Shown: in pieces, positions 14,936 through 23,450 of the stretch
Layout: every line of letters starts with the position of its first letter
How positions within the stretch are numbered: position 1 is the stretch's first letter
Origin: Oscillospiraceae bacterium
Lineage (GTDB): Bacteria > Bacillota > Clostridia > Oscillospirales > Oscillospiraceae
DNA length: 44,799 bases
Assembly (NCBI GenBank): GCA_021201735.1
Contig: JAJQEJ010000076.1
Coordinates: 1 to 44,799 of the forward strand
Direction: 5' to 3'
Program-made: the position numbers and the translations under genes
The notes under the pieces: model-generated
The model's input: only the letters and a program-made list of their open reading frames with translations
Told to the model about the DNA's origin: nothing
Databases searched by the model: none

Positions 14936-17166
14936 GCGTGATCAGCCTCCGTTTGCAGCAATGCGCCGACTGTCTCCTGATTGTGCCGCTCCAGCATACG
15001 CAGGCGGCTGACGCTGTTACTTAAAAATTCAGTGTCCCCGACGCGCGCATAGGCAAGGTCGATGTGCGTTTTCAGCGCCTGCTCGGTCAGCGCATCGAGC
15101 TCGGTGTAGAGGTCCTGCCCAATGTAGGAGAGAAAGGAGCTGATCTTCTGGTCGTATACCACGCCGACCAGCGGAACCCCTTGGCCCGCTGCAAACACGA
15201 GTGCGTGCAGGCGCATGGCGACGGTGATCTGCATGCGGGAAAACAGGCCGATGGTATGCGCGGAGCTGCCGGTATTCTCCACAATATGGTAGGGCGTTTT
15301 GAGACACGCGGCCACCTTCTGGGCGGCGGAGACATCCAGCCGCCGCTCAATGGGCAGGAAGACGGCGACCAGACCGTATTGCTCATATGCGTACTGCGCG
15401 GCGGCGGCGAAGACGGCTGCTTTTTCGTCAAACCCCTGCCAGGGGCGCAGGGCAAAGCCGATATACCGCTTGTCCGGGTCAAGCCCTTCCCGCTCAAAAA
15501 GTCCGTCAATGACTTGCGGCTGTGCGGCGGGCAGAATGACGGTCGGGTCCGCCGCGAGGACAATGTCCGGGCGGGTGACGCCCATGTCCTCCAGCTCCTT
15601 TTTGGACAGGACGTCACGCAGGGTAATCGCGTCCACACTATCCTGCAGGACGCGGTGCGCGAGCTTCCGGTTGGCGGGGTAGCGGATGGGGCCGATGCCG
15701 CAGCCGTACATCATCACACGGTTGCCGCAGCGCTTTGCCGCCCAGATGGTGAACAGATAAAACCAAAGGCTCCGCCGGCTGGTGACGTCCTGCATCAGTG
15801 AGCCGCCGCCGTTAATATACAACGTGGTTTTCTTCATACGGCTGAGAAAAACCGGCGCTGCAAAGGTATACATGGAGTCGACACGGTAGGTTTGCCGCGT
15901 ACTGGAAGGGTTGCGCGAAAGCACCCAGATGGGGAGGTCGGGGTCAATTTCACGCAGTTCGGTGACGATGGCCTCCAGAATTGCATCGTCTCCGGCGTTG
16001 CCGCGCCCGTACGCGCCGCAGACAAGCGCACCGTCCCGCCGGTTGCCGCGTGTCTGGCGGCGGAGTATGGCGTCGTAAATAGCAAGCTGCCGGTTAAGCG
16101 TGCTTTCCAGAGAAAAATGCGCCTTGCCGTATTCATAGAGGCGCTGCCCCATACTTTGGCGCAGGGCAGCACTCTCTGCGAGGGCGGAAAGGTGCTCCGC
16201 GAGCGCCCCCGCGTCGCCTGGATCAAAGAGAAAACCGTTGATGCCGTGTTCAATAAAGTATGGGATTCCGCCGACGTTGGTCGATACGGTCGGCAGCGCC
16301 ATGCGCGCCCCCTCCGTGATGGCGTAAGGGAAGGTCTCGGAGAGCGACGTGAGGGTGTTGATATCGATGGCTTCATAAAAGCTGTCGGTGTCGCTGATCC
16401 ACCCGGTAAAGCAGACGTACTGCGCAATGCCGAGGTGCGCTGCAAGCTCCCTGAGCATGCCCATCTGATCCCCGTCACCGGCGACCAGCAGGCGCAGCTG
16501 CGGATGGGCCTCATGTGCGATGGCAAAGCCCCGGATCAGGGTGGCGATATCTTTAACGGGATTTAAACGGGCGGCAATTCCGACGACGACGCTCTCATCA
16601 TCCGCGTCCAGACCGACCGATTGCAGATATTCCGCGCGCTGCACGTTGGCTGTACGCGGTGTGAAATCAAGCCCGTTATAGATGGTAAACATTTTGTTCG
16701 GGTCAAAATGGCGTGAGATCAGCAGGTCAACCATCGCATCCGAGACACCGATGTGGTAGTCGATGGCACGCAGGGCGAGGGTGTTGATGGGTCCATAAGT
16801 CAGGCGGGAGAAGGGACGTCCCAGATAATCCAGACGGTAATCGGAGTGTACCGTCGAGACAACGGGCAGCCCCGTCCCGCGCTTGAGCAACGCGCCGAGC
16901 ATATTGCCCCGCGCGCCGTGGCAGTGAATGAGGTCATATTTTTCTTTTTTGATCATAGTTTTGAGTATTCGATAGTTGTGTGGCAGACTGTGCCCCGGAA
17001 TCACCATGGTCGGGATGCCGAGATCACGGGCTTCCTGCGCGAACGGGCCCTCCATAAAGCAGACAAGCATAATGTCTATGGTATGCCGCAGGTTTTGCAG
17101 CAGAGAGTGTACGTGGGTTTTGGCCCCGCCGGTGTCTCCGCCGGAAATGAGGTGGATAATCTTCAT
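14932..17166 (-). CDS. csaB: Glycosyltransferase fused to CsaB-type pyruvyltransferase
   Basis: A 744-residue two-domain protein. Residues 1 to about 370 are a GT4 glycosyltransferase (HLISGGDTGGAKTHVHSL, VVGIAARLNPVKDIATLIRGF, FTGWISD, SLSETFPYAITEGARMALPTVSTNVGG). From about 379 to the end it is a polysaccharide pyruvyltransferase of the CsaB family (CGAYGRGNAGDDAILEAI, LYINGGGSLMQDVTSRRSLWFYL, MRLHALVFAAGQGVPLVGVVYDQK). CsaB adds ketal pyruvate to secondary cell-wall polymer, the ligand of SLH domains; that is known for the family. That this fusion builds the same polymer is inferred, but an SLH protein is encoded at 34800-36962. The ATG at 17166 has GGAGG with 7-base spacing. Confidence 0.92.
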   Translation of the reverse strand: MKIIHLISGGDTGGAKTHVHSLLQNLRHTIDIMLVCFMEGPFAQEARDLGIPTMVIPGHSLPHNYRILKTMIKKEKYDLIHCHGARGNMLGALLKRGTGLPVVSTVHSDYRLDYLGRPFSRLTYGPINTLALRAIDYHIGVSDAMVDLLISRHFDPNKMFTIYNGLDFTPRTANVQRAEYLQSVGLDADDESVVVGIAARLNPVKDIATLIRGFAIAHEAHPQLRLLVAGDGDQMGMLRELAAHLGIAQYVCFTGWISDTDSFYEAIDINTLTSLSETFPYAITEGARMALPTVSTNVGGIPYFIEHGINGFLFDPGDAGALAEHLSALAESAALRQSMGQRLYEYGKAHFSLESTLNRQLAIYDAILRRQTRGNRRDGALVCGAYGRGNAGDDAILEAIVTELREIDPDLPIWVLSRNPSSTRQTYRVDSMYTFAAPVFLSRMKKTTLYINGGGSLMQDVTSRRSLWFYLFTIWAAKRCGNRVMMYGCGIGPIRYPANRKLAHRVLQDSVDAITLRDVLSKKELEDMGVTRPDIVLAADPTVILPAAQPQVIDGLFEREGLDPDKRYIGFALRPWQGFDEKAAVFAAAAQYAYEQYGLVAVFLPIERRLDVSAAQKVAACLKTPYHIVENTGSSAHTIGLFSRMQITVAMRLHALVFAAGQGVPLVGVVYDQKISSFLSYIGQDLYTELDALTEQALKTHIDLAYARVGDTEFLSNSVSRLRMLERHNQETVGALLQTEADHA

Positions 17167-17188
17167 GCGACGGCCTCCGAAAAAAGTC

Positions 17189-17218
17189 TTGTTATTGTTG
17201 GTGCGAATGTGCTATAAT
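17189..17218 (+). promoter_or_regulatory. Promoter of the DUF4330 gene
   Basis: TTGTTA at 17189-17194, an 18-base spacer and a perfect TATAAT at 17213-17218. The start of transcription would be near 17225, giving a leader of about 110 bases. Confidence 0.55.
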
Positions 17219-17334
17219 GATGTGTATTCCGCGCCGGAGCGCTTTTTTACAAAGAAATACTGTGTCGGTTTGTGATAGAGCATCACCTATTCTACCAGTG
17301 TTTCGCAAGATTTACAACCTCGGAGGCTACAAAT

Positions 17335-17841
17335 ATGAAAGAGAAAAACGGCAGACGATTTGGAAAATTTAATATTGTTGATTTAATTATTATCATCGTC
17401 ATTATCCTTGTTGCGATTGCGGTGGTGTTCAAACTGACAGGCGGCAACAATTTGACGGCGACTGCGACAAGGCTGACCTATACCGTCCGTGTGGATGGCG
17501 TGCAGCCAGAGGTCTATGAAGATCTGCAAAAGTGGGTTCCAGGCGATAAGCTGATGGCCTCGGGCGATATCCTGCCCGCACAGGTGACCGCCGTCACCGC
17601 CGTGCCACATGCCACGACCGTGACGCTCTCCACCGTCAACGGGACGGTACAGCTTCCCATACAGGACGATCTGCTTGATTTGACCTTTACGATTGAGGCC
17701 GAGATTTCGAATACGGTGATCAACGAACTGGGCACGCAGGAGGTGCGCATCGGCAAGACGCACATTGTCAAAACACAGCACTTTGAACTGGCGAACGGCA
17801 TCATTCAGACCTGCGAGTGGACGCAGCCGGGCGTGGAATAA
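17335..17841 (+). CDS. DUF4330 family membrane-anchored protein
   Basis: A 168-residue protein resembling the DUF4330 family of Clostridia; its function is unknown. A charged cytoplasmic start (MKEKNGRRFGKF) leads into one membrane helix at about 13-34 (FNIVDLIIIIVIILVAIAVVF), and the remaining beta-rich domain lies outside. The ATG at 17335 has GGAGG at 17322-17326. It has its own promoter and terminator, so it is a single-gene unit next to envelope genes, divergent from the CsaB operon. Confidence 0.78.
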   Translation: MKEKNGRRFGKFNIVDLIIIIVIILVAIAVVFKLTGGNNLTATATRLTYTVRVDGVQPEVYEDLQKWVPGDKLMASGDILPAQVTAVTAVPHATTVTLSTVNGTVQLPIQDDLLDLTFTIEAEISNTVINELGTQEVRIGKTHIVKTQHFELANGIIQTCEWTQPGVE

Positions 17842-17875
17842 GTACGGTTGCGTTTGTCTGCGACTTTGCAATCTT

Positions 17876-17903
17876 GGGCGGCGGTTATCCCGCCGCCCTT
17901 TTT
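17876..17903 (+). terminator. Rho-independent terminator of the DUF4330 gene
   Basis: GGGCGGCGG at 17876-17884 pairs with CCGCCGCCC at 17890-17898 around a 5-base loop, followed by TTTTT. It ends 39 bases before the PAP2 start. Confidence 0.9.
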
Positions 17904-17942
17904 ACCCGCTTTATCCGCATATCGGTTACAAGGAGAGAGCCC

Positions 17943-18503
17943 ATGCTTGAGCAGCTGCACGCGATAGACGCGGCAATTCTGATTTGGATACAGAACAATC
18001 TGCATACCCCGGTTTTGGATGTCGTATTTTCGTTTTATACCCGGCTCGGCCACGTCGGGGCGCTATTTCTGGTGCTGTCCGTGTTGCTCCTCTGCTTTCG
18101 CAGGACGAGAAAAGCGGGGATGCTCGGCATTGTCGCAATCGGCGTGGGCGCACTGATCACCAATGTAACGCTCAAACCGCTCATCGCGCGCGCGCGGCCC
18201 TGGGTATCCTTTGAGGAGATTGTCCCCCTTGTCACGGAAGACGATCCAAACACCTTCCCCTCCGGCCACACCTGCGCCGCCTTTGCCATGGCGGGGACGT
18301 GGCTGTGGGCGCAGGATATCCGCAAGCTCAAAATTCTGGGTTTTGTGCTCGCGTGCGTCATGGGGTTTTCCCGCCTGTATGTGGGTGTACATTACTTGTC
18401 CGACGTGTTGGTCGGCTGTGCGGTGGGTCTCTTTGCCGCATGGCTTGTCTATCTTATATGGCACTATCTGTTCTTTGACGGGCGGCGCTTACGCGCGTTG
18501 TGA
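17943..18503 (+). CDS. PAP2 family lipid phosphatase
   Basis: A 186-residue integral membrane phosphatase of the PAP2 superfamily, acting on lipid phosphates such as undecaprenyl pyrophosphate or phosphatidylglycerol phosphate. The three catalytic motifs are complete: K78 with R85-P86 (KPLIARARPW), PSGHT at 106-110 (H109), and SRLYVGVHYLSD with R144, H150 and D154. Five or six hydrophobic helices surround them. The ATG at 17943 has AGGAG at 17931-17935 with 7-base spacing; earlier in-frame codons overlap the terminator. The next gene encodes UppP, another undecaprenyl pyrophosphate phosphatase, which makes a role in lipid-carrier recycling attractive but unproven. Confidence 0.9.
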   Translation: MLEQLHAIDAAILIWIQNNLHTPVLDVVFSFYTRLGHVGALFLVLSVLLLCFRRTRKAGMLGIVAIGVGALITNVTLKPLIARARPWVSFEEIVPLVTEDDPNTFPSGHTCAAFAMAGTWLWAQDIRKLKILGFVLACVMGFSRLYVGVHYLSDVLVGCAVGLFAAWLVYLIWHYLFFDGRRLRAL

Positions 18504-18524
18504 TAGCAAAACCCGCGCATTTTA

Positions 18525-18533
18525 TGGTACAAT
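18525..18533 (+). promoter_or_regulatory. Extended -10 promoter of uppP
   Basis: TGG-TACAAT at 18525-18533 is an extended -10 with a 5/6 hexamer; the -35 position shows no good match. Confidence 0.4.
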
Positions 18534-18564
18534 ACTGCAATTGCATTTTTGAGGAGGAGTATTC

Positions 18565-19407
18565 TTGTCTTTGCTCATGTCGGTCCTGATGGGAATTTTG
18601 CAGGGAATCGCGGAATTTCTGCCCATATCGAGCTCAGGACACCTCGCGCTCTTTCAGGCGTTTTTCGGTATGGAGAATTTTGAGGAGACGCAGGCGTTCT
18701 TTACGGTGCTGCTACATCTGGGCACGCTGATCTCTGTTTTTATTGTCTACTGGCGCGATATCATTGAGATGATCTATGAGTTTTTTGCGGGGATTATCGC
18801 GCTCTTTTCGCCCAAGCGGCGTACACGCCCCCTCCCGCCGATGCGGCGCATGGTGCTGATGATTATTGTCGCGACACTGCCGCTGCTGCTGGTGCTTCCG
18901 ATCAAAGACCGCATTGACGCGCTTTACGGGAACACCTTTTTCATTTCCTGCGCCCTGCTGGCGACGGGCTTTCTCCTCTTTTTCTCCGACCGTCTGGCGC
19001 GCGGAAAAAAGAACGCGAAGACCGCCCGCATTACCGACGCGCTGCTGGTCGGCTGCGGTCAGGCGGTCGCTACCGTGCCGGGGCTTTCCCGCTCAGGCAC
19101 GACCATCGCGGTCGGCATGATGCTTGGGTTTGAGAGAAAATTCGCCGTGCGGTTTTCGTTTCTGCTCTCCCTGCCCGCTGTGCTGGGGGCCAACATTCTG
19201 GAGATTAAGGACGTCGCCGCAACTGCCGACAGCGGCATGTTCCCGATTTATCTCGCGGGCGTGGTGGTCGCCGCGGTTGTGGGGTATTTTGCCATACGCC
19301 TTGTCAATATGCTGGCGGACAAAGGGAAGTTTGGAAAATTCGCCTACTACTGCTGGGCGGTGGGCATCGTCTCGCTGATTGCGGGCATTGTGAAGTTTGC
19401 ACTTTAG
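18565..19407 (+). CDS. uppP: Undecaprenyl-diphosphatase (BacA/UppP)
   Basis: A 280-residue membrane enzyme that dephosphorylates undecaprenyl pyrophosphate, regenerating the lipid carrier for peptidoglycan and wall polymers and giving bacitracin tolerance. The first signature GILQGIAEFLPISSSGHL (E17, H26) and the second PGLSRSGTTIAVGMMLG (R176) are both present. Eight hydrophobic helices can be read. The start is TTG at 18565: GAGGAGGAG at 18551-18559 is well placed and the product MSLLMSVLMGILQGIAEF matches the usual N-terminus; the ATG at 18577 would shorten it. Confidence 0.95.
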   Translation: MSLLMSVLMGILQGIAEFLPISSSGHLALFQAFFGMENFEETQAFFTVLLHLGTLISVFIVYWRDIIEMIYEFFAGIIALFSPKRRTRPLPPMRRMVLMIIVATLPLLLVLPIKDRIDALYGNTFFISCALLATGFLLFFSDRLARGKKNAKTARITDALLVGCGQAVATVPGLSRSGTTIAVGMMLGFERKFAVRFSFLLSLPAVLGANILEIKDVAATADSGMFPIYLAGVVVAAVVGYFAIRLVNMLADKGKFGKFAYYCWAVGIVSLIAGIVKFAL

Positions 19408-19452
19408 CGCAAATGTAAAAAGGAGAGCCGATCTGCAGAAAGGAAGTAGCCT

Positions 19453-22065
19453 ATGGCAGCAACACAAAAGAAAAAACCCACTTCCGCAAAGGGGAAGAGC
19501 AGCACCAGCAAAAGCACGCAGAGCAGTCAAAAGCGCCCCATTCGCCGTGAGGTCGGCGCAGTGGTGTGCCTTCTGCTGGGCGTCTTTGCCCTTTTTGGCT
19601 GTTTGGGTGTGAAGGCCATCTTTATTGACTTTTTCTGCAATCTGGTCAAGGGGCTGGTCGGGTACGGTATCTGGGCGCTGGTACCCTTGCTCTTTGTCAT
19701 GAGCTTTCTGTTATTCACCCACCGGGGCAGGCCGGTGCGTGCGCGGGTGGGCTGCGCGCTGCTTCTTGCTCTCTTGTTCGGTGCGTTTGTGCATCTGCTG
19801 GCGGCGGATACCGGCGCGGTAACCCTTTCAGAGCTGTGGTACAGCGGACAGCTGCTGCTCGGCGGCGGCGTGCTGGCAGGAGGCCTTACGATGGGACTGA
19901 CCGCGGCCCTCAGCGGCATCGGCGCGGGCTTTATTCTTATCGTGGCAATCATTATAGCTCTGCTGGTCGTGTTCCATATTACCCCGTCGGCTATTGTGGA
20001 TGCGGTGCGCAGCCATCCCCGTGTAGCGTATGAGGAGGAGGAACTGCCGGAGCGCCCACAGAGACGCCTGCGCGCGGAAACGCGGGTAGAGGAGGCTCCA
20101 CCGGGCAAGGAATCCAGGCGGCGCAGAAACATCCACCTCCCCCTCGACGGCGAGGAGCCGGAAGAGGAGCCGCCTGTGCAGACGGCGGATTTGAAAGCGG
20201 TGCTGGAACAGCCGGAGAAAAAAGGCTCGCTCTTTAACCACAAGGCAGCTGTACCCGCGCCGGACGCGGTTTTGCGCGGGGATGCGGTACAGGCCATAGA
20301 AGCGGCGGAGGAAGCCGTGGAAAGCGCGCCAGACCACCTGCCGGAGGACGACGAGCTGCTCACCGCGGCGACTGTCGCCGCGGGACTGGAAATTGTGCGG
20401 GAACCCGCGGTCAGCAAAAAGCAGCGCACGCGGGAACAGGCGGAGGCGACTGCCGTCGTGACGCAGGACATCGAAAAGGGAATGGAAAGCACCACCGCAA
20501 AATACCAGTATCCGCCCATTTCCCTCCTGCATGAGGGTGGGAAAACGAGCGGCGCGGATGTGACGGCGGAGCTCACGGCGAATCAGGCGCGGCTGACGGA
20601 TACCATCCACTCTTTTGGCATTGACGCCAACATCTGCAACGTGACCCGCGGGCCATCGGTCACGCGCTATGAGCTGGAGCTCGACCAGGGGGTGCGGCTC
20701 AATAAGCTGACTAACCTCGCCGACGATATTGCCCTTGCCCTCGGCGCTGCAGGCGTGCGCATTGCACCGATTCCCAATCAGATTTCCATGGTGGGCATTG
20801 AGGTGCCCAACCGGCTTGTGACGCCGGTGCCAATCCACGACGTGATCGACTCGAAGGAGTTTCGAAACCACAAGTCCAAAGTGGCCTTTTCGGTGGGGAA
20901 GGACATTGGCGGGAACAACATTGTCGGTGATATCGCAAGGCTCCCCCACCTGCTCATCGCCGGCACCACCGGCTCCGGTAAATCGGTTTGCACAAACTCC
21001 CTGATTATTTCACTGCTATATAAGGCGACGCCGGAGGAAGTGCGCCTTATTATGATTGACCCGAAGATGGTGGAGCTTGGTATCTACAACGGTATTCCGC
21101 ACCTGCTCATTCCCGTTGTGACCGACCCCAAAAAGGCCGCAGGTTCCCTGCAGTGGGCGGTGACCGAGATGATGAAGCGCTACCGCGCCTTTTCCGATGT
21201 GGGCGTGCGTGACCTCACGTCCTATAACGCCCTTGCCGCGCGCAGCGATGAGATGGAAAAACTGCCCCAGATTGTCATTGTCATCGATGAGCTGGCGGAT
21301 CTGATGCTGGTTGCGGCGAAGGAGGTGGAGGAATCCATCTGCCGCGTGGCGCAGATGGGCCGCGCGTCGGGCATGCACCTGATCATCGCGACCCAGCGGC
21401 CCTCCGCCGATGTCATCACCGGCCTGATGAAGGCAAATATTCCGTCCCGCATCGCCTTTGCGGTGGCCTCCTCGCTGGAATCGCGTATCATTCTGGATAC
21501 CACCGGCGCGGAGAAGCTGGTCGGGCGGGGCGATATGCTCTATTTCCCCCTCGGCACCGGAAAGCCGCAGCGGGTACAGGGTTGCCTGATCTCCGATCAG
21601 GAGGTGGCCGACGTGGTTGCGTGCGTCAAGCAGAGCGGCGGGGCGGAGTATTCCGACGAGATCATCAAGGAGATCGAGCAGAATGCCGCCGAAAAGGAGA
21701 AGGGCAGCAAGGGGACGGGCGGCTCCGCGCCCGCCGATGTGGATAACAGCTATGACGAGCTGTTTCCCTCTGCCGTTGAGGTCGTGGTGGAGACCGGCAT
21801 GGCGTCGGTGTCCATGCTCCAGCGCCGCCTCAAGCTCGGCTATTCCCGCGCCGCGCGGCTGGTGGATCAGCTGGAGGAACGGGGGATTGTCGGCCCCTTT
21901 GAAGGCTCCAAACCGCGGCAGGTTTTGATCGGCAAGGAGCAGTGGCAGGAGATGCAGTATAAGCAGGGGATGCTTGACGCGCCCCCCGCCGATGACCCGG
22001 TACCCGAGGAGCTGCCCTTTGAGGGTGACGCCTTTTCTCAGGACAGCCCACCGTTTGATTTGTGA
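19453..22065 (+). CDS. ftsK: FtsK/SpoIIIE DNA translocase
   Basis: An 870-residue septal or sporulation DNA pump that moves chromosome DNA through the closing septum. A basic Lys/Ser-rich start is followed by four hydrophobic helices (about 35-175), an acidic variable linker (about 190-350), and the RecA-like motor with Walker A GTTGSGKS at 504-511 and Walker B IVIVIDELADLM from 607 (D612, E613). The C-terminal gamma winged helix (about 773-840; MASVSMLQRRLKLGYSRAAR) reads polar DNA sequences. The ATG at 19453 follows AAAGGAAG. It ends 13 bases from the stop of the convergent cysteine-rich gene, with no clear terminator. FtsK and SpoIIIE cannot be told apart from sequence alone. Confidence 0.95.
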   Translation: MAATQKKKPTSAKGKSSTSKSTQSSQKRPIRREVGAVVCLLLGVFALFGCLGVKAIFIDFFCNLVKGLVGYGIWALVPLLFVMSFLLFTHRGRPVRARVGCALLLALLFGAFVHLLAADTGAVTLSELWYSGQLLLGGGVLAGGLTMGLTAALSGIGAGFILIVAIIIALLVVFHITPSAIVDAVRSHPRVAYEEEELPERPQRRLRAETRVEEAPPGKESRRRRNIHLPLDGEEPEEEPPVQTADLKAVLEQPEKKGSLFNHKAAVPAPDAVLRGDAVQAIEAAEEAVESAPDHLPEDDELLTAATVAAGLEIVREPAVSKKQRTREQAEATAVVTQDIEKGMESTTAKYQYPPISLLHEGGKTSGADVTAELTANQARLTDTIHSFGIDANICNVTRGPSVTRYELELDQGVRLNKLTNLADDIALALGAAGVRIAPIPNQISMVGIEVPNRLVTPVPIHDVIDSKEFRNHKSKVAFSVGKDIGGNNIVGDIARLPHLLIAGTTGSGKSVCTNSLIISLLYKATPEEVRLIMIDPKMVELGIYNGIPHLLIPVVTDPKKAAGSLQWAVTEMMKRYRAFSDVGVRDLTSYNALAARSDEMEKLPQIVIVIDELADLMLVAAKEVEESICRVAQMGRASGMHLIIATQRPSADVITGLMKANIPSRIAFAVASSLESRIILDTTGAEKLVGRGDMLYFPLGTGKPQRVQGCLISDQEVADVVACVKQSGGAEYSDEIIKEIEQNAAEKEKGSKGTGGSAPADVDNSYDELFPSAVEVVVETGMASVSMLQRRLKLGYSRAARLVDQLEERGIVGPFEGSKPRQVLIGKEQWQEMQYKQGMLDAPPADDPVPEELPFEGDAFSQDSPPFDL

Positions 22066-22078
22066 TCGTACAGGTGAA

Positions 22079-22669
22079 TCAGGTCACCCACTGTGCATAG
22101 AGCGTCAGGTCCCGGGTGATGGGAATGACGTCACCGGGGAGATAGGTTGTGCCGGAACCGTCGGGGGCTGTATTCCACGACACGAAGGTAAAGCCGCTAT
22201 AACTGATGCCGGTTTCGGCGGCGCTTTTTACAGTGTAGAGGGTGCCTGCCGTCAGGCCGGAATCGGTAAACTGCCCGGTGTCGCCGTTTGCGAGGTAGGT
22301 AATGGAGAACGTGCGGATCGGGGCGTTGAAGATATCGAAGATGGACACGGCGACACCGTCAACGGTTACACAGCCGTTTGCCCCCCCACACACCGTGTAT
22401 GCTGTGGCATTGGGCGTATAGCCCGCCGGGGTCGCTGTTTCTGTCAGCAGATAGCGTGAGCAGGGACTGACCACAAAGGTGAGCAGTCCGTTTGCGTCGG
22501 TCGTGCCGACCTGGGCGCCTACGCCACAGAGCGGCGCAAGCGAAAACTGCGCGTCTGGAATGACTGCACCGGTCACGCTGTCCCGCTTGCGTATGGTAAA
22601 CGCGTGGCCGCAGGGCAGACAATCAACCTGGCAACCGCAGCACCCGCTTGCAGTCTGAAAAAGATTCAT
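22079..22669 (-). CDS. Cysteine-rich protein, pilin-like prealbumin fold plus InlB-type repeat
   Basis: A 196-residue protein of unknown role. Nine Cys: 10, 11, 13, 17 and 20 in an N-terminal cluster (CCGCQVDCLPC), then 48, 70, 94 and 100. Residues 24-117 resemble a SpaA-like prealbumin (Cna-B type) domain of pilins and adhesins (FTIRKRDSVTGAVIPDAQFSL, LLTETATPAGYTPN). Residues 121-196 match an InlB B-repeat/Flg_new module ending DLTLYAQW. There is no signal peptide, membrane segment or LPXTG motif, odd for these surface domains. The ATG at 22669 is likely although its ribosome site is weak (GGTGAG 4 bases away, AAAGGA 12 bases away). Release on mother-cell lysis, as with spore-coat proteins, would fit the cysteines and missing signal, but that is speculation. 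Confidence 0.7.
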   Translation of the reverse strand: MNLFQTASGCCGCQVDCLPCGHAFTIRKRDSVTGAVIPDAQFSLAPLCGVGAQVGTTDANGLLTFVVSPCSRYLLTETATPAGYTPNATAYTVCGGANGCVTVDGVAVSIFDIFNAPIRTFSITYLANGDTGQFTDSGLTAGTLYTVKSAAETGISYSGFTFVSWNTAPDGSGTTYLPGDVIPITRDLTLYAQWVT

Positions 22670-22731
22670 AGTACTCACCAATCCTTTACACTCCAACGTA
22701 TGCGGATTTTGCCTCGGTTGTGCAGACCGTT

Positions 22732-22779
22732 ATAAAATGGGATAGACCGGCGGACGTCCGCCGGTCTATCCCATTTTAT
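22732..22779. terminator. Perfect 48-bp palindrome, bidirectional terminator
   Basis: Every base from 22732 to 22755 pairs with 22756 to 22779: 24-bp arms centred on GGACGTCC. The arm ends carry AAAA on one side and TTTT on the other, so the RNA hairpin is terminator-like on both strands. It lies 14 bases beyond the rubrerythrin stop. Confidence 0.85.
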
Positions 22780-22792
22780 GTAGCGCTTATAC

Positions 22793-23338
22793 TTAACCGC
22801 CGAAGTAGCGTTTGAGCAGGCCCTCAAAGGCCTTGCCGTGGCGAGCCTCGTCGCGCGCCATCTCGTGGACGGTGTCATGGATGGCGTCGAGATTGAGCTT
22901 TTTGGCGCGGCTGGCAAGGTCAAATTTCCCCTGCGTTGCGCCGTATTCCGCGTCAATGCGCATCTCCAGATTCTTTTTGGTGGAGTCGGTCACAACCTCA
23001 CCCAGAAGCTCGGCAAACCGGGCCGCGTGGTTGGCCTCCTCCAGTGCGGCGGTCTCCCAGTAGTTGCCGATTTCGGGATAGCCCTCACGGTGGGCGACGC
23101 GGCTCATAGCGAGATACATGCCAACCTCGGTGCACTCTCCTTCAAAATTGGCGCGCAGATCAGCGATGATATCGTCGGGTGAGCCCTTTGCAACGCCGAG
23201 CACATGCTCGGCAGCCCAGACGCGGTCGGTGGTTTGCTCGATAAACTTTTCCTTGGGCGCTTTGCAGATGGGGCAAACGTCAGGTGGCGCGTCACCCTCG
23301 TGTACATAACCACAGACCGAACAGATATACTTTTTCAT
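22793..23338 (-). CDS. Reverse rubrerythrin
   Basis: A 181-residue peroxide- and oxygen-detoxifying iron protein of anaerobes. The rubredoxin domain is at the N-terminus (C6, C9, C22, C25 in YICSVCGY...VCPICKAP) and the ferritin-like diiron domain follows ([48 protein letters not shown]). This domain order is the reverse of classical rubrerythrin. AGGAGG at 23348-23353 supports the ATG. It has a near-consensus promoter with an inverted repeat in the transcribed leader that resembles a PerR/Fur-type operator, and ends at a strong palindromic terminator, so it is a single-gene stress-responsive unit. Confidence 0.95.
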   Translation of the reverse strand: MKKYICSVCGYVHEGDAPPDVCPICKAPKEKFIEQTTDRVWAAEHVLGVAKGSPDDIIADLRANFEGECTEVGMYLAMSRVAHREGYPEIGNYWETAALEEANHAARFAELLGEVVTDSTKKNLEMRIDAEYGATQGKFDLASRAKKLNLDAIHDTVHEMARDEARHGKAFEGLLKRYFGG

Positions 23339-23365
23339 AATAGCAGGCCTCCTAAAAAATATATA

Positions 23366-23380
23366 TAGTAATGATTACTG
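23366..23380. promoter_or_regulatory. PerR/Fur-like operator candidate
   Basis: AGTAAT-G-ATTACT at 23367-23379 is a perfect 6-1-6 inverted repeat, the geometry of Fur-family boxes, and shares its TAAT-N-ATTA core with the PerR consensus. It lies about 7-20 bases downstream of the predicted rubrerythrin transcription start. Confidence 0.45.
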
Positions 23381-23392
23381 TTTACTGACGAT

Positions 23393-23421
23393 AGTATAGC
23401 ACTCTTTGCAAGCCGGGTCAA
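23393..23421 (-). promoter_or_regulatory. Sigma-A promoter of reverse rubrerythrin
   Basis: On the minus strand TTGACC (23421-23416), a 17-base spacer and TATACT (23398-23393), with TG two bases upstream giving an extended -10. The start of transcription is predicted near 23386. Confidence 0.75.
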
Positions 23422-23450
23422 GACTTATTTAACATTTCTGCTGGGAAGTC

